Origin: Climacium dendroides
Lineage: Eukaryota; Streptophyta; Bryopsida; Hypnales; Climaciaceae
DNA: 64,000 bases
NCBI GenBank assembly: GCA_950106755.1
Contig: OX467086.1
Location: 22,276,001-22,340,000, forward strand
Direction: 5' to 3'
This document shows, in pieces, positions 10,930-23,439 of this stretch. Under the pieces are notes generated by a model, which searched no databases, had not been told where the DNA came from, and was given only the letters and a program-made list of their open reading frames with translations. How positions within the stretch are numbered: the first letter of the stretch is position 1; each line of letters opens with the position of its first letter. The translations under genes and the position numbers were made by a program.

Positions 10930-11813
10930 TAGACCCCAAAATATCTTTCTTATTCATAGAGTGACACACATACTACATATCTTCTAATTTTTATTTCAAT
11001 CGGAGCCCACGAGCAAATGTTATGGAGCAAAAAGTCCCTTTTTTTGTTTAGCGGGCAAAAGAAAATCTTCAAAAATATTTAAAGTAATTTTTAAGGATTT
11101 GTTCTTTATATATTATATTTTTATATACATGACAAGCTTTTATTCATTCCATTTGGATTTGTTATGAGAAAATTATAAACAATCTTTGTTTTTCGAGCAA
11201 TTAGAGCATCTACTTGAAAAAATAACTTGTAGAATTCATTTGTGACCTCAATTTTAACAATTTTTCAAAAAAAAAGATTTCACAAAGTTAAGATCTCTTG
11301 TTTGAACAATCTCATTGTTGAAATTAATGTATTTCAATTCCATCTTAGTGCTATTAACAATTTAGATTTTCCTTTAATCTTGAACCTACTTCTACTTAAT
11401 AATTTTTTAATGAATGAAAATTAACTGTTTTTTATTTTTTTGTTTTTTTTAAATGCCTAGAATGTCAACTCAAATTTTTATCATATAAAATCATAAATTC
11501 AAAATCAATAGAGCAAAAATGATAAGTTATGAAGGTTTAAAGCCAAATAATGTAGTTGAACAAGGTGTAAAAAATTTGATTTCTCTCACTTTAAACACAA
11601 ATAACTTGCAATCTACGCAATCAAAGTTTGTGAAATATCTACCCCATTCTTCTACTAGTCTAGTACAAGATCCTACAATTAGATATGCAAAAAAGAACTT
11701 ACTTCTTTTTAATTGATTAATTTATTTATTTTCAAATTTTTTTGCTCATTGTTGTAAAAATGGTAGTTTTGAGTGTTTTTTTGATGGAAAAGAGGCCTTG
11801 AGACTTTAGGGGT
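10930..11813. mobile_element. Repeat family D, copy 1 (about 0.9 kb)
   Basis: The right end is GACTTTAGGGGT|TAA. The body aligns by eye with 19312-20246 (TTTTTCG(A/G)(G/A)CAATTAGAG, CTTGAAAAAATAACTT, TAACAATTTAGATTTTCCTT, TTTTGAGTGTTTTT). The left boundary is uncertain. It encodes nothing recognisable. Confidence 0.5.
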
Positions 11814-12430
11814 TAAAAAAAACAGGAGCATTCATTGGAGGTCAAATTACTACACAAAATCTCCCCCTTTTCCACACAAATTTTCAAGGATGAACATCTG
11901 CACTTTTGTCTTACATAGAAAGATTCTTATCATCCATTGGACATTAAGGTCACTTAGCACATCCCTCATTCCAGGGTTAAAAGTGAGTGGGTAATAAGTG
12001 GTCTCTCCCTATCCCTCTATCCCCTCAAAAGGGGGCCCTACATTGCAGACAGAAGCTTTTCAGCAGTGATAAGTTTTGGGTCCCTACACTAAGTTAAGGG
12101 ATTGGACTGTTTGGGTTAAAAAAAATAATTGTTGGGCTTTTCAGCAATTGATGTCAGTTTGTTTGTAACACTTTCTTGTGGAATGATGATTGAGACTACT
12201 TTGTTGGGTCCTTTCCCATTCAAAATGGTCAATCTGTTTCACTCACGAAGTGGGCCAGCAGGGTGAAAACACAAGTTCTCTGGGGTAAAAATAAAATCTT
12301 GCCTCCTATTTTGTGCTGTGTCTAGGGTATGTTCTTGACCTCTCCCAACTGGTTGGGGTCTATAATTGCAAATATGAATTCAATTTTTGCAAATTTCCTT
12401 AATGCACAAAATATAATTTTTTTTGTGTGT
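11814..12430. other. Intergenic sequence
   Basis: No gene or complete element recognised in these roughly 600 bases. Confidence 0.4.
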
Positions 12431-12452
12431 TTTAGAACCTCCTACACTCGTC

Positions 12453-12786
12453 AGGTAGGAGGTTCTAAAAGCACACAGGCTCTGAAATCGCCCACCTCCT
12501 CAAATGTACACTATTTGTACGTGTTTCTTTTGTGTAGCTTCTAGCAATGTACAACTGAACAATGTACATTTGAGGAGGTGGGTGATTTTAGAGCCATATG
12601 CCATTTCAATTTCCAAATTGCATAACTAATTCTACAAAGCTCCAAAAAAATATGAAATGACTTGGGTTAAGTGTCAATTCCTCTTGTCTTTCAAGGAAAA
12701 TTTACTGAATTTTTTTCCAAGAAGCTTCACCTTCCCAAAAATCAGTTTCAGCTCTTAAATGGACAATTTATGGACCTCCTACCTTA
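12453..12786. mobile_element. About 330-bp MITE family, copy 1 (reverse orientation)
   Basis: Ends AGGTAGGAGGTTCTAAAA and TGGACCTCCTACCTTA. It contains GGCTCTGAAATCGCCCACCTCC and, near 12570-12595, a complement of that stretch, so its left third folds on itself. It matches the 17003 and 47935 copies in reverse complement. An extra hairpin (TTTAGAACCTCCTAC, 12431-12469) adjoins the left end. Confidence 0.6.
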
Positions 12787-13280
12787 AAAATAATACCAAA
12801 GAAATAGGGCACCAAATTCCATCAAACCTCCAATTTATTTATTTGTTTTTTTGACATAAGGAAAAGAGATTCTTTACTGCAAGGAAAATAAAATACAAAA
12901 GGCCCAATTACAAGCAACTTGAGTTGGGTGAAAGGGTTAGTAAAAGTGACTAAGTAAGAGGACGTTGTTGTGGTGTGGCACTGCAAATCTATAAGTGGAG
13001 GTTGATATAGTAGCCAATCCATTTTTTATTAGCCACCTATTTTTACACATTAGGATTCTATATTTTTGATTGATTGTAATTGGAAATAAGACTCCTGTTG
13101 ATTTAGGTGACAACCCATGTAGAGTAAGGAGTAGCAAATGTAGTAGTAATGTTGGGGAGGTGTACATTGAAATCATAGAATGATCACAAAACATTGAAAG
13201 TCACAATTACCATTTATATTGAAGCATTGTCAATTTTGTAACCACTATATGGTTGAAAATAGGATGACCTATATAACAAA
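12787..13280. other. Intergenic sequence
   Basis: The short minus-strand open frames here have no family similarity I can see. No element ends were found. Confidence 0.4.
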
Positions 13281-13338
13281 GGCATGTGTGTATTATAACA
13301 AGAAAATGGCATATTCAATGGTACATTACACACATGCC
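13281..13338. repeat. Short hairpin ending GGCATGTGTGTA
   Basis: GGCATGTGTGTAATG-type arms face each other around AAGAAAATGGCATATTCAAT. A single arm with the same following text (GGCATGTGTGTATTGTACC) recurs at about 14381-14415, suggesting a dispersed repeat end. Confidence 0.5.
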
Positions 13339-13439
13339 TACCTTAGACAAAACCAACCCAGGGCCCAAGATTCCAAGAGCCACTACTTTGGTTCCTAGTC
13401 CAACATTTCATACACTTTACGATTTATTCTAGTATATAT

Positions 13440-13605
13440 ACAATTACACTGCTCCATTTATTGATTTTGATTGTTTAGCAAGTGATGTGTTATTCAAATC
13501 CATAGTCCCACTCAATCAATTTGAAAAATTTCACATCACTTGCTCAACTATCAATAGTCAAAAATCTATAAATGGAATGTTTTTATTAGTACATGTACTA
13601 TTTTT
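13440..13605. repeat. Inverted repeat around AGCAAGTGATGTG
   Basis: The arms CCATTTATTGATTTTGATTG then AGCAAGTGATGTG, and CACATCACTTGCTCAACTAT with its partner, enclose about 30 bases. It looks like a small degenerate foldback element. No target duplication was identified. Confidence 0.45.
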
Positions 13606-14086
13606 GCTTTGGGGGTTTTTAGGAGAACAGAGGGAGTATATTGAATATTATTTACCACGGATGGAAATATAACCATTCATTCTATTTATGGTTTAGCATG
13701 TAATCTAATATCACACCAGAATAGTAAGCCATAGAGGATTTTTTAAATTTATTTATCATTACATGGTTCTGAATGACATACTTAAGTTAAAAATAATTAA
13801 GATAGGTACACCCAAATGTGCCACTGACCTTAAACCACCATCTATACTGTATGTACATCTCCAAAATCAGTTCTGTACCTATGTGGAAGAAACGCTTTCA
13901 GAACTCAACTTGGTTCCTTGCTAACTTTTGCATACAGTATCCAAATGCCACGTTCTCTGGTGCGTTGGAACCTCCTTTCACTTTCCAACAAGAACATATG
14001 AAAATTTGATCAGTCTAACAATAGAAAATAACAATAGAAAATAGCCTCGGTAGCAAAAAGTGGCGGTTTTGGATGTACCTACCTTA

Positions 14087-14347
14087 ACCCCTGAGCGCCC
14101 AGCCCGTGGATAGTGAAGAGAGGAGCTTGGTGACCACTTCCCACATAAATTGGTGGTGGTGACTCAATTTTCAGATCCATGGAAATTCACCGTAGAAAAT
14201 AAGACTTCACTACCTCCTCTACTGATGGAAAGGGTCCGCAGAATTTTTCACCGTCTGTTTTTGAAATTTACAATGGTCAAAATGAGGTTGACATTTCATA
14301 AAGCAAATTCTGAGCAACAGGATCCCGTCGCAGGGGCGCTCAGGGGT
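14087..14347. mobile_element. 261-bp TIR element with TA target duplication
   Basis: The inverted ends ACCCCTGAGCGCCC and GGGCGCTCAGGGGT are 14 of 14 complementary. They are flanked by TA at 14085-14086 and 14348-14349. The interior is more GC-rich than its surroundings and has no gene. Confidence 0.75.
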
Positions 14348-14714
14348 TAAACAAAAATCGAGCCTTATTTGTTTTTGGAAGGCATGTGTGTATTGTACCA
14401 AGAAAATGGCATATTCTTATTCTTTGAAAATCACATTTACTCCATTGGAAAAAAATTATGAAATTTGTCATTTTGAGGTTGTAAGGATTCAAACTGATCA
14501 CTTTTGAATTCCTTCTTTTTTTAAATGCGGGGTAGTCCTTTCCAGACCAACACTCTTCTATAATAAATGCAATATTTGCAATATCAGATCAGACCTGATA
14601 TTTGGGGAGTATTGGGAGATAGTATATTATTTCTGATTTGAAACACATAGGTTCCAATTGATGTGCCACGACTAAAGTAACTTACTAAGGTACAACTATT
14701 CATTACCATACAGA

Positions 14715-14875
14715 TTTGCTATCTAGGTACTTTGGAGAAGCTATTTGTCATCTCCCATAGATTTTTTTGAAGATATTTTTAGGGATTGAAAAGTTCAAGA
14801 GAAGTCATTTGCAAAAAGAATGAAGACATTCTCACAAGAAGTGAATTTTCTGTGATTTTTCAAAGATGAGATATT
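14715..14875. repeat. Dispersed repeat also found in DUF642 intron 3
   Basis: The run CAGATTTGCTATCTAG(G/A)TAC, TTGGAGAAGCTA, AGAGAAGTCATTTGCAA and GAATTTTCTGTGATTTTT is shared, in the same order, with 57418-57600 and partly again at 57720-57800. Confidence 0.6.
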
Positions 14876-14876
14876 A

Positions 14877-16937
14877 ACCCTTAAAGGATGACAGGGTGAA
14901 CTTGAAAATCATCTGTTTTCATGGCTGTATGAATCATTGGCAAGCAAGTCTTGTTTCAATTCTAATTAGAAAATTTCTAAAATTCATTATTTTATTGCAA
15001 CTTTGGACCACTAATCACAATTTGTTGATTTTTAAGATTTTAGAATGACACAATAACTATAATTTACACAATAATGTTTTACATTATAAAATACACCTAT
15101 AGTAAATATTTAGATTTTCAAGTGTAGTTTGTATATAATATGAATTTTTTTAAATCCAAAAATTCATGGCAATTTCAAATATTTACAAATAATCTGAAAT
15201 TCTTATAACTTACAAAAGTCATGTGATTTCTTCTCTAGAGAATGATCATAAAGACTTCATTCAAATATAGTTGCAAAACGGTTGCATACAAATTGAAGGA
15301 TTCTAAAATTCAAATACGTAATCATCAGTAGGTCTTTTTAGGATTAATCCTTATATAGGACATTCCATGTTCTTGTTTGGTCAAACTTCACTAGTTTTCT
15401 ATATTAAAACAAACCTTTTAAATTTTTGATATTTTTCTTGTGTTGTAATGTATACATCCAAAATTCAATTTAATTTTTTTATAATTAAAAACATTTGAAG
15501 TTATGTGATTTTAGAAAATAATCTCATTGCAAGAATCACATCATAGTAGTTATAAAATATTTAAAATGATATGGATTTCTTAATAAAAAAATGAAGAGAC
15601 GATAGTGATAAACATCATGGCATAATCAGTGCATTCCTTGAGTTCACATTTAGATAAATTTGATAAACAAGTTTAAAAGTGGTTTATTTTAAGCTTTCAA
15701 GATGCTACCTTCAAAGTGTCACAAGAATTATAATTTTACTAATTTTGCAAAAAAAATCAAAATGGAATAAAAAGTAGATTATTAAAGTTACATTTTCATA
15801 ATAATTTCAAAGGCTTTTAAAATCAAGAACTATGTGAAATTCAATGCAAACTGCCTTAGTTGCTAGAATTTGTTTGGTGATCCTCCCAAAATTACATATT
15901 AAAAAAAGAAAGCCGAGTTTTCCAACAGACATTGCAAGGTTCATCAACATCATCAGATGGATGTTGTGGATGAAAAGTGAATAGAAAAAATGTTGACTTG
16001 TGGATGAAACTATATTTGAATATAAAAACAAATCAATCATCTCCCTCTTTGTGTCATTCATTTTTCCATCTTTATAGGATTCAATGAGCCCATTCACCAA
16101 ACTATCACACCTTGTGTTAATTCCTAAAGGTTTTGGACTATGTTTTCACCCAAACGCTGCAAAATTTCCATTTCAAAAAAATGTCCAAAATGGTATTTAC
16201 TCTTTGGATTCATTCTTTATGGCAAGTCAGCTACAAGCTTGAAAAATTTAAGATCATTTGGAATTGTACAACATATAGGAAAAAAATGATAAGTAGAAAG
16301 AGGTAGAGAATGATTCAAAATATTAAATTGTTAAAAATTTAGTTATGGAATTGAAAAATGCCAATTCCAATGGTTTTAATGTTTTAATAAATAATATACA
16401 CCTGATTTTTTTTAAAAAATTTCAAAAATATTAAAAATTGAGTTAAATAAAGGACTTCAAAGTTTATCTTAGAGTAGAAATTCCATAACTACTCATAAAC
16501 TACCCACAAACTAAAACTCCTATAACTTTCATCTCATTAATCAAAATGGAACGGTTCAAAGCTTTCCATGTATACGTGAATCTAAAGAACCAATTTCAAA
16601 ATTTTATTTATTTTTAAATTAGTTTTGAATAAGATTTTTTTCTCCCTGAGTTGTCCACACTTTGTTGGAAACTACTCCCTCTATTCCACAAAAACCCTCC
16701 AAATCAAGGATAGCTCCAAAAAGAAATTAGGAGTTTTTTTGTGGAATAGAGGGAGTACATATCATACAATAACTTTTGAACCATGTAGTCAAAAGTTATG
16801 AAAATTGTTGGGCTTGAAAGATACTCCTTGGATACATGTTTTGTGAAAATTTTAAAGAAAAAAATAAGAAATCCATTTGTATTGAACTACCCAAAATTTC
16901 TATGTTGTCAAAAAACGTAGTTCAAGGCTTTAGGGGT
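14877..16937. mobile_element. Possible 2.06-kb TIR element with TTTAGGGGT-type ends
   Basis: Left end TTA|ACCCTTAAAGGATG; right end CTTTAGGGGT|TAA, with TA on each side. The interior is AT-rich without a recognisable gene and includes a Stowaway-like MITE. The match is short (about 10 bases), so the pairing of these two ends is tentative. Confidence 0.4.
16675..16755. mobile_element. 81-bp Stowaway-like MITE
   Basis: The perfect terminal inverted repeats CTCCCTCTATTCCACAAAAA are flanked by TA at 16673-16674 and 16756-16757. The CTCCCTC terminus and TA target are classic for Stowaway (Tc1/mariner) MITEs. Confidence 0.85.
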
Positions 16938-17002
16938 TAACAAATTTTGACACCTACAAATGTAAATATTGAACTTTCACTTTGTTCAAAAAAGTTTGGT
17001 AG

Positions 17003-17326
17003 TAAGGTATGAAGTCCATAAAGTGCTCATTTAAGAGATCATAATTAATTTGGAGCTTTGATTTTCCTTGAAAGACAAATGAAATTGGCATTAAAATCCA
17101 ATTTGTTTTCATGAGTTTTTGGAGCTTTGTGGAATTAGTTATGAATTTTAGAAGTTGAAACCCATTGTTCACTAAAAGCATCTACCTCTTGAAATGCTAA
17201 AAACACCCACCACTATTGAATATGTTGTTGCCAATGTAATGGAAAAAGCAAAATGTACAAATAGTGTATGTTTCAAGAGGTGGATTCTTATAGCCAACCT
17301 ACGTGCTTTATAGATCTCCTACCTTA
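17003..17326. mobile_element. About 330-bp MITE family, copy 2
   Basis: Begins TAAGGTATGAAGTCCATAAA and ends TATAGATCTCCTACCTTA. Internal markers shared with the other copies are GAGCTTTGTGGAAT(T/C)A, TTGAAAGAC and AAATGTACAAATAGTGTAT. Confidence 0.6.
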
Positions 17327-19311
17327 CCCCTAGGTGCAATGAAAAAGTGAATTATATCTTTACAAAATATACCTCAATTGGTGCAATGACAAAGCAAAAT
17401 ATATAAATAATATATATTTTCTCTTTTAGAACTTAAGGACCCCCTATTTTATCCCCCAAGTGTGATGAGAAAGCAAAATATACCTCTCCACAATATACCT
17501 TTGCAGAATATATCTCAATTGATGCAATGAGAAAGTAAAATATACCTCTACAATAACTTAAGGTAGAATTGCTCAGTATTGTCATCCACCCAATTCCACC
17601 ACTTTGGGAACCTTGCCATTTGGGTTAGTGACCCACCCATTACCACAATCTTACCACCTTCGAAAGCAAACACGTCAACCCACACTTTAACAAAGGTTGC
17701 CCATACTTCAACAAGGGTCTATTTGTACTTTAACATTTCACCTTTGAAAAAATCACTGAAAATTCACTTCTTGTCATAATGTCTTCACTATTTTCACAAA
17801 TGACTTCTCTCAAACTTTTTCTTTTTCTTTTTTATCTTTTGACACAAATGGTAATGGTAATGAGCAGTTCTACTTTAGAAGACTCTTTTAGATCTTCAAC
17901 TGAACTCTTCATGTTCTCCTCCTTTTAGGATTGAATTTTTCACTGCCGGTAGAAAGGGTACTGTCTTGGAATTTTTAATTTCAGTGTGCCACAAAAAGTT
18001 TAAAAAGCTTTTTAAATTTTTAAATTTTTAAAGCTTTAAAAAGCTTTAAAAGAAGCTTATTGTGGGGTCCCAGTGCCGTGCCAAACTAAGCAGGCTCTGC
18101 TAACGAGGCTCGTGGGCTTGTCGCCATGAGTGGGCTGTCATAACATTGTTAACTCCTAAAGGACTAGCCTACTAAATTTGGCAACATAAGAGCATCTGCA
18201 GTGCAACCCCGGTATATTGGTCGATAACTATATAACTAACTTTTGAATGGTAAATGATTAGAACTTGAAAATTATCTCATTGGAAGCGCATTCAAAAGAA
18301 CTTGGAGAGGGTACCAAAAAAAATTCAAAATTAGACATTAAACAAGTACTTCAAAAGCAAGGTAAAAATCTGAAATGATAGAGGTCTTAGCAAATCACGG
18401 TTACCAAAGCATGATTTGGCTATTGACCCTCTAGATGTGGCCAAATGTGAAGGTTCACCCAAAACCTTCACATAGTTTCAAGAACAACCAATGGGAGTTG
18501 ACATTTTGTACTTTAACTATATGTATTTAAAGAGAGTCTAAGGGGGCATGAATAGGTATCCTTTACTTTCAACTTTGAAAATTTATGGAATATTGTATAA
18601 AAATTAGAGAATTATGAAACAACTTGTATTAGTTTAAACTTGGATAGGCTAATATTCTTATACAATATTTCATCATTTGGACAATGCACCTAGAAGGGCG
18701 AGTGAAAGTATTGATTTTTGGTGCTTCTACTTCAAATAGTTGGCATTAATGAAGACTTTGTTCATCCAAGGTGAGTACCCCTCAAATTGCCACTTTTTTT
18801 ACCATGTCTAGTTTCTATTATTCGCATAGTTAAATTTTCATATTTTCTTGTTGGCAAGTGAAATAAGGTTCAGACACATCAAAGAACAAAACATTTAGAT
18901 AGTGTAAGTAAAAGTTTATGAAGAATCAAAGTTTTTTTTGATAAATGTTCTAAAATCATTTTTTCAACACATATACATTTTGATTTTGGAGATGTGCATA
19001 AAGTGAATGATGACAGTTTTTGGTGAGGTGTAAAATTTGATATACTTGCCTTAACTTTCTATGATTGATTGTGAAGAAAAAGAAAAAGAAACTCATAGGG
19101 CCTCTTTACATATATCGATGGGTGGGAAAACTTCACAAGTGGTGCTACAAGTGCAAATAGCAATTGCATTTTTGTATGGACCCAATGGATGGAGAAGGAT
19201 ACGATAAGAATTCCTCACATATTTGATTCCTTCCCACCCCAGTAAGACAATTGGTTGAGCCTATTTTGTCTTATTACTTGGATTATGTGTTATTGATAAA
19301 AAAAATCTTTA
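17327..19311. other. Intergenic sequence
   Basis: Contains A-T homopurine/homopyrimidine runs and repeated phrases such as AATATACCTC and GCAATGAGAAAG(T/C)AAAATATACCTC (17340-17560). GTTA|ACTCCTAAAGGACTAG at about 18148 resembles a left end of the TTTAGGGG-type elements without a found partner. No gene. Confidence 0.4.
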
Positions 19312-20246
19312 ACCCCTAAAGGATCAATTGTCCCTTTGGGGGACAAGTGGGATTTTGAGTAGGTACTTATAGTCTCATTTTTTGTCCTGATTTTTTGAAT
19401 TTTTTTTGAAGATAAAAAAATTGATTAACTTTGTAGGAATATGGTTTTTTTTCCCATTTGTGCCTAGGAACAAAAGTTATGCTCAAAGCAACGGAAAGGC
19501 ATAGAGAAGGGGGGGGGGGAGGAGAAAGAGGAGGCAATACAAAAAAAATTCAAATTTTTTAATTTAATTTAATTTTTTTTCTCATAGATTATATTTTTTT
19601 CTATTTGGAAAGCTTTGATCCATTCCATTTAGATTTTTTGTGAGAAAGTCATGGATAATCTTGTTTTTCGGACAATTAGAGTATCTTCTTGAAAAAATAA
19701 CTTACATGATTCCTTTCTAAATGTAATTTTTACAATTAAAAAAGTCTCATGTGGTTTAGTTTGCTTGCTAGAACAATCTCACCATTGGAATTAGTGCATT
19801 TTAATTCCATTTTAGAGATATTAATAATTTAGATTTTCCTTCTATTTCATTCCTACTTCTATTTAACAATTTTTTAAAGTATAAAAATTAAGGTTTTTTG
19901 AATTTTATTTCCTAGATTCTCAACTCAATTCTCCACCATAAAGATTTAAAGCTCAAAACTTTGAAGTGAAAAATATGAATGTTAAGAAGGTTCAAAGTCA
20001 AAAAATCTAGTCCCACAATGGCACAATGTGCTAAAAAAACTTGTTTATTTCACTTTTAACCTAGGTATCTTGCAATTTGTGTGGTCAAAATTATTGAAAT
20101 TTTTTCCACACATTTTCATTATAGTTAGGTGTAAGATCCTATAGTTAGATGTATAAAAAATTAGTTTAAAAAAATTTACTCTTTGCTGTAGAAATAGCAA
20201 TTTTGAGTGTTTTTTGGTAGAAAAAAGGTCTTGGTCCTTTAGGGAT
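19312..20246. mobile_element. Repeat family D, copy 2
   Basis: Left end TTTA|ACCCCTAAAGGATCAA; right end TTGGTCCTTTAGGGAT. This is the clearest copy for the ends of the family. The length is about 935 bases and there is no coding capacity. Confidence 0.55.
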
Positions 20247-23200
20247 TGAAAAAAATCCATTTTGCTTTTTGCTTGTTTTTGTAAATGTAAAATTATTCTT
20301 TTTTTAGTTATGAAGAGACAAATAGTCAAATAATTCATAGTAATGTAAAAATAATGACTTAATACTAGATATGATTAGTTCAATTGGAGAGGATGGAAAG
20401 ATTGAAGAATAGGCCCTGATGGTTCTTCATATTAAATATTGAATAGATCATCATGTAGTTTTTTGAGACTATAAAGCTGTATTTGATTAGATTTAATAAT
20501 AGTTCATATCAAAATTTATTTGGCACATATGACTCACAAATTGTCAAATTGTATATTTGTATTATTGCATTCCTTCAATCAAATTGTTATTTTGTCAAAT
20601 GCAAATTCATATGTATCTAATTGCCAAGTGATGGCTAGATTATTGTTGTATATATGAAAAATTGCTAGTGAGTAAGGCAATGAATTTATATTTTAGAGAT
20701 GAGAACCAATGGATGTTGAGCCCTAAGTATGCGTGTAGTAATTTGTTAGTGAAATAATTGAAGTTGAAGTCCGAAGAGGACATGTAAGAAGATGCAAACC
20801 ATAGAATTGGCAGTGATTGTCGATTGGTGTAATGTGTAAAAGATGAGATTTTCTTGTCAAATTGTATTGATTAAAGATGAATTTATATTTAGAAAGATGC
20901 AGTAATTGCATCAACTTGCTTGTGTTGTATTAAGATAGGGTAGTCGTGATTGAGTAAAATTATTTTATTTGAATAAAAGTAAAATTTTAAAGTGTAGAAA
21001 GGCAAATCACCTGTAACTAGACAAATTGTTTTACAAGTTGTAGTACGTTGTAAGAGAATTTTGTTGTCCATTTGTTAAAGAATCCAAATGTTATAATTTT
21101 AAAAATTAATGAATTGGTTATAATGTCTAAATGTGTTATGAATGAAAATGTTAAATTGTAAGGAATTTATTGATGGTATACCAAAGTTTGTAGTCTTGTA
21201 GTAACAACTACAAGATATACGTTCATAAACTGAGCAAATCAAAATATCATTAACTTACAAATTATCTAAGAATCCAATTGTCTACGTAAATTTTAGTATA
21301 ATCAATTGTAATTTTACAATTGCCATTTATTGTGTAGACTACACTAGTAGTATGATGTGTTTAATTGTCTAGGTTGTGGTGCATGTGTGTCGAGACAACT
21401 TATGTAATATTGTATTTATTATGGCAAATTGATTTGAATTGACCGGTTAAGTCTAAATTAAAGAATGAGAGAAAGGACTATTGAACAATTTAATGTTTTA
21501 TTTCTGGAAATGTTATTTTAAAATCCCATCTACTTGACAAATTACCTTAGATACTTAAACAATAGACAAATTGAGCTTTTCTCTAAAAGAATTCATATAC
21601 TTATAGCTTTGGATTTTGTTTTGGAAAAAAAACCTCTAGCTTACATGTGCAAAGTTGCCCATAGGGCTCGCATGTAAGCTAGCCCTTGTTTTAAAGTAAT
21701 TGCACTTAAAATGAACCAATCTTCAAAATTGCCTCCTATTTTGAAGGGAAATTGAATAGGGAGGAAACTTGCAAAATGAAGTGTATGACAAGGATAAATA
21801 TAAGGTCAACCTCCTTTGTTTTTAAAACAAAGCCATAAGCTCCATCAACCTCTATAGTATTTAGGACCGAGGCATATTTCATGAAAAATTTGTGAAAAAT
21901 TGCCACTTCTTAGGATTTTTTTTCACAATTCATCTATACAAATGTATACAAGACTACTATGGAAATGTGTAGAATTTTTTTAGAAACTTTGATTGCATGG
22001 ATTGAAAGGTTACAGTTTTTGAAGTTAGAAGAAAAAATTGATTTTCCACCTTGCACAATAGGGCCATCAACCTTTAACTTCTCATAGAGTGAGATTATTA
22101 GACTACATAGTTTTTTTTTACATTTTCATTTTGTATCATATAAGTTACATACTTGCCAAATTTCCAAAGTAAAGGAAGAGTTTTATAAAAGCTGTTTGAA
22201 ATTGCCCAAGTTGTCAGAAAAGTTTAGGATAGCGTAACTTTTGATCCAAGCACCCGATTGGAAAAAAATGGTATTTCCACTAAAGGATTACATATTCACA
22301 CCTTGGTATGAAAATAATTCATGGAATATCGCCATTTTAATGAAATTCCTCATCTTCGTAGGAATCTACTTGGATTTTCAATTGTTTGTTCAATGAACAA
22401 TTGTCTTTTAAGAGTTAAACTTCAAGATCCTTTGCATCAACTTCCCTTGTTTTTGGAACACAACCATAAACTCCATCAATTTCTATGGGTTTTAAACTTC
22501 AAAATCCCTTGCATCAACCTCCTTTGTTTTTGGAACAAAGACCTATTAAGTACTAATGTTACACCTCTCATTCAAAGCATTCAAACATTTCAAAAGGAAA
22601 TAGGATCTTGATGTGTACAAGCATCTAAACAAACTACTATACATTTGTTCTTTCATAATGCTTCTAAAGATGTATGATGACATTCATATCTTGTGAATTT
22701 TCATCATTTATTTGTACAAGTATTATTGTTGTTAATTCCAAAGTCACATAATTGTTATTCATGTAAGCTCCGGTATCCACGGCATTGCGTCCGGTATCCA
22801 AGGCAATATTGGCAATTTGGCATTGTGCCAAGCATGGACTTATTTTTAATTAAAATTGTGCTTCAATGCAACCCTTATTGAGAACTCCAAATTCAAAAAA
22901 AATAAAATTCTATGGCCTCGGTATTTGACCACTTGGAAGGCCCCCCGGAAGGCCCATGGAAGGCCCATGTAGGAATAATCATTATTGTCAACGCTTTTCA
23001 AGCATTGGCAGGTGTGCTAATTATTTCAACCTTCCTTTGTTTCTATGAAAAGTTTTTTTTTTAATGTAAATTCTTTATAGATTCTTTCTTTCTTTTTATA
23101 ATACAAAAAATACATTTGAAGTTTCAATTGCAGACTTTGCATGAGTCAATTTTTCCAAAGAAAAAACTGACACTTCCACAGCCTTGTGAAATGACCTACC

Positions 23201-23302
23201 ATTTATCGTTATAGGGCTTGTATGCCCAGTACACATTGCAGACACCCTAAGTGTTACGAATTGTCTATGCTACCCCATAAGTGTTAAAGTGTTGACACCA
23301 CA
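20247..23302. other. Intergenic AT-rich sequence
   Basis: No gene recognised over 3 kb. A short inverted pair AGCTTACATG...CATGTAAGCT occurs at about 21638-21681, and a tandem phrase CTTCAAGATCCTTTGCATCAACT(T/C)CC recurs at 22420-22530. Confidence 0.4.
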
Positions 23303-23434
23303 TAAATGATACAGGTTTCCTTGCTCCAAAGTGTTAACAATTATCGAGGGTAAGACTTGTAGAGCAGACCTGCTCTACAAGTCTTACCCTCGATAATTGT
23401 TAACACTTTGGAGCAAGGAAACTTGTATCATTTA
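23303..23434. repeat. Near-perfect 132-bp palindrome
   Basis: Two 65-base arms differ at one position and are separated by two bases (AC at 23368-23369). The outer end reads TAAATGATAC and the centre reads GTAGAGCAG-AC-CTGCTCTAC. Copy A of the segmental duplication has no counterpart. Confidence 0.95.
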
Positions 23435-23439
23435 GGGAA

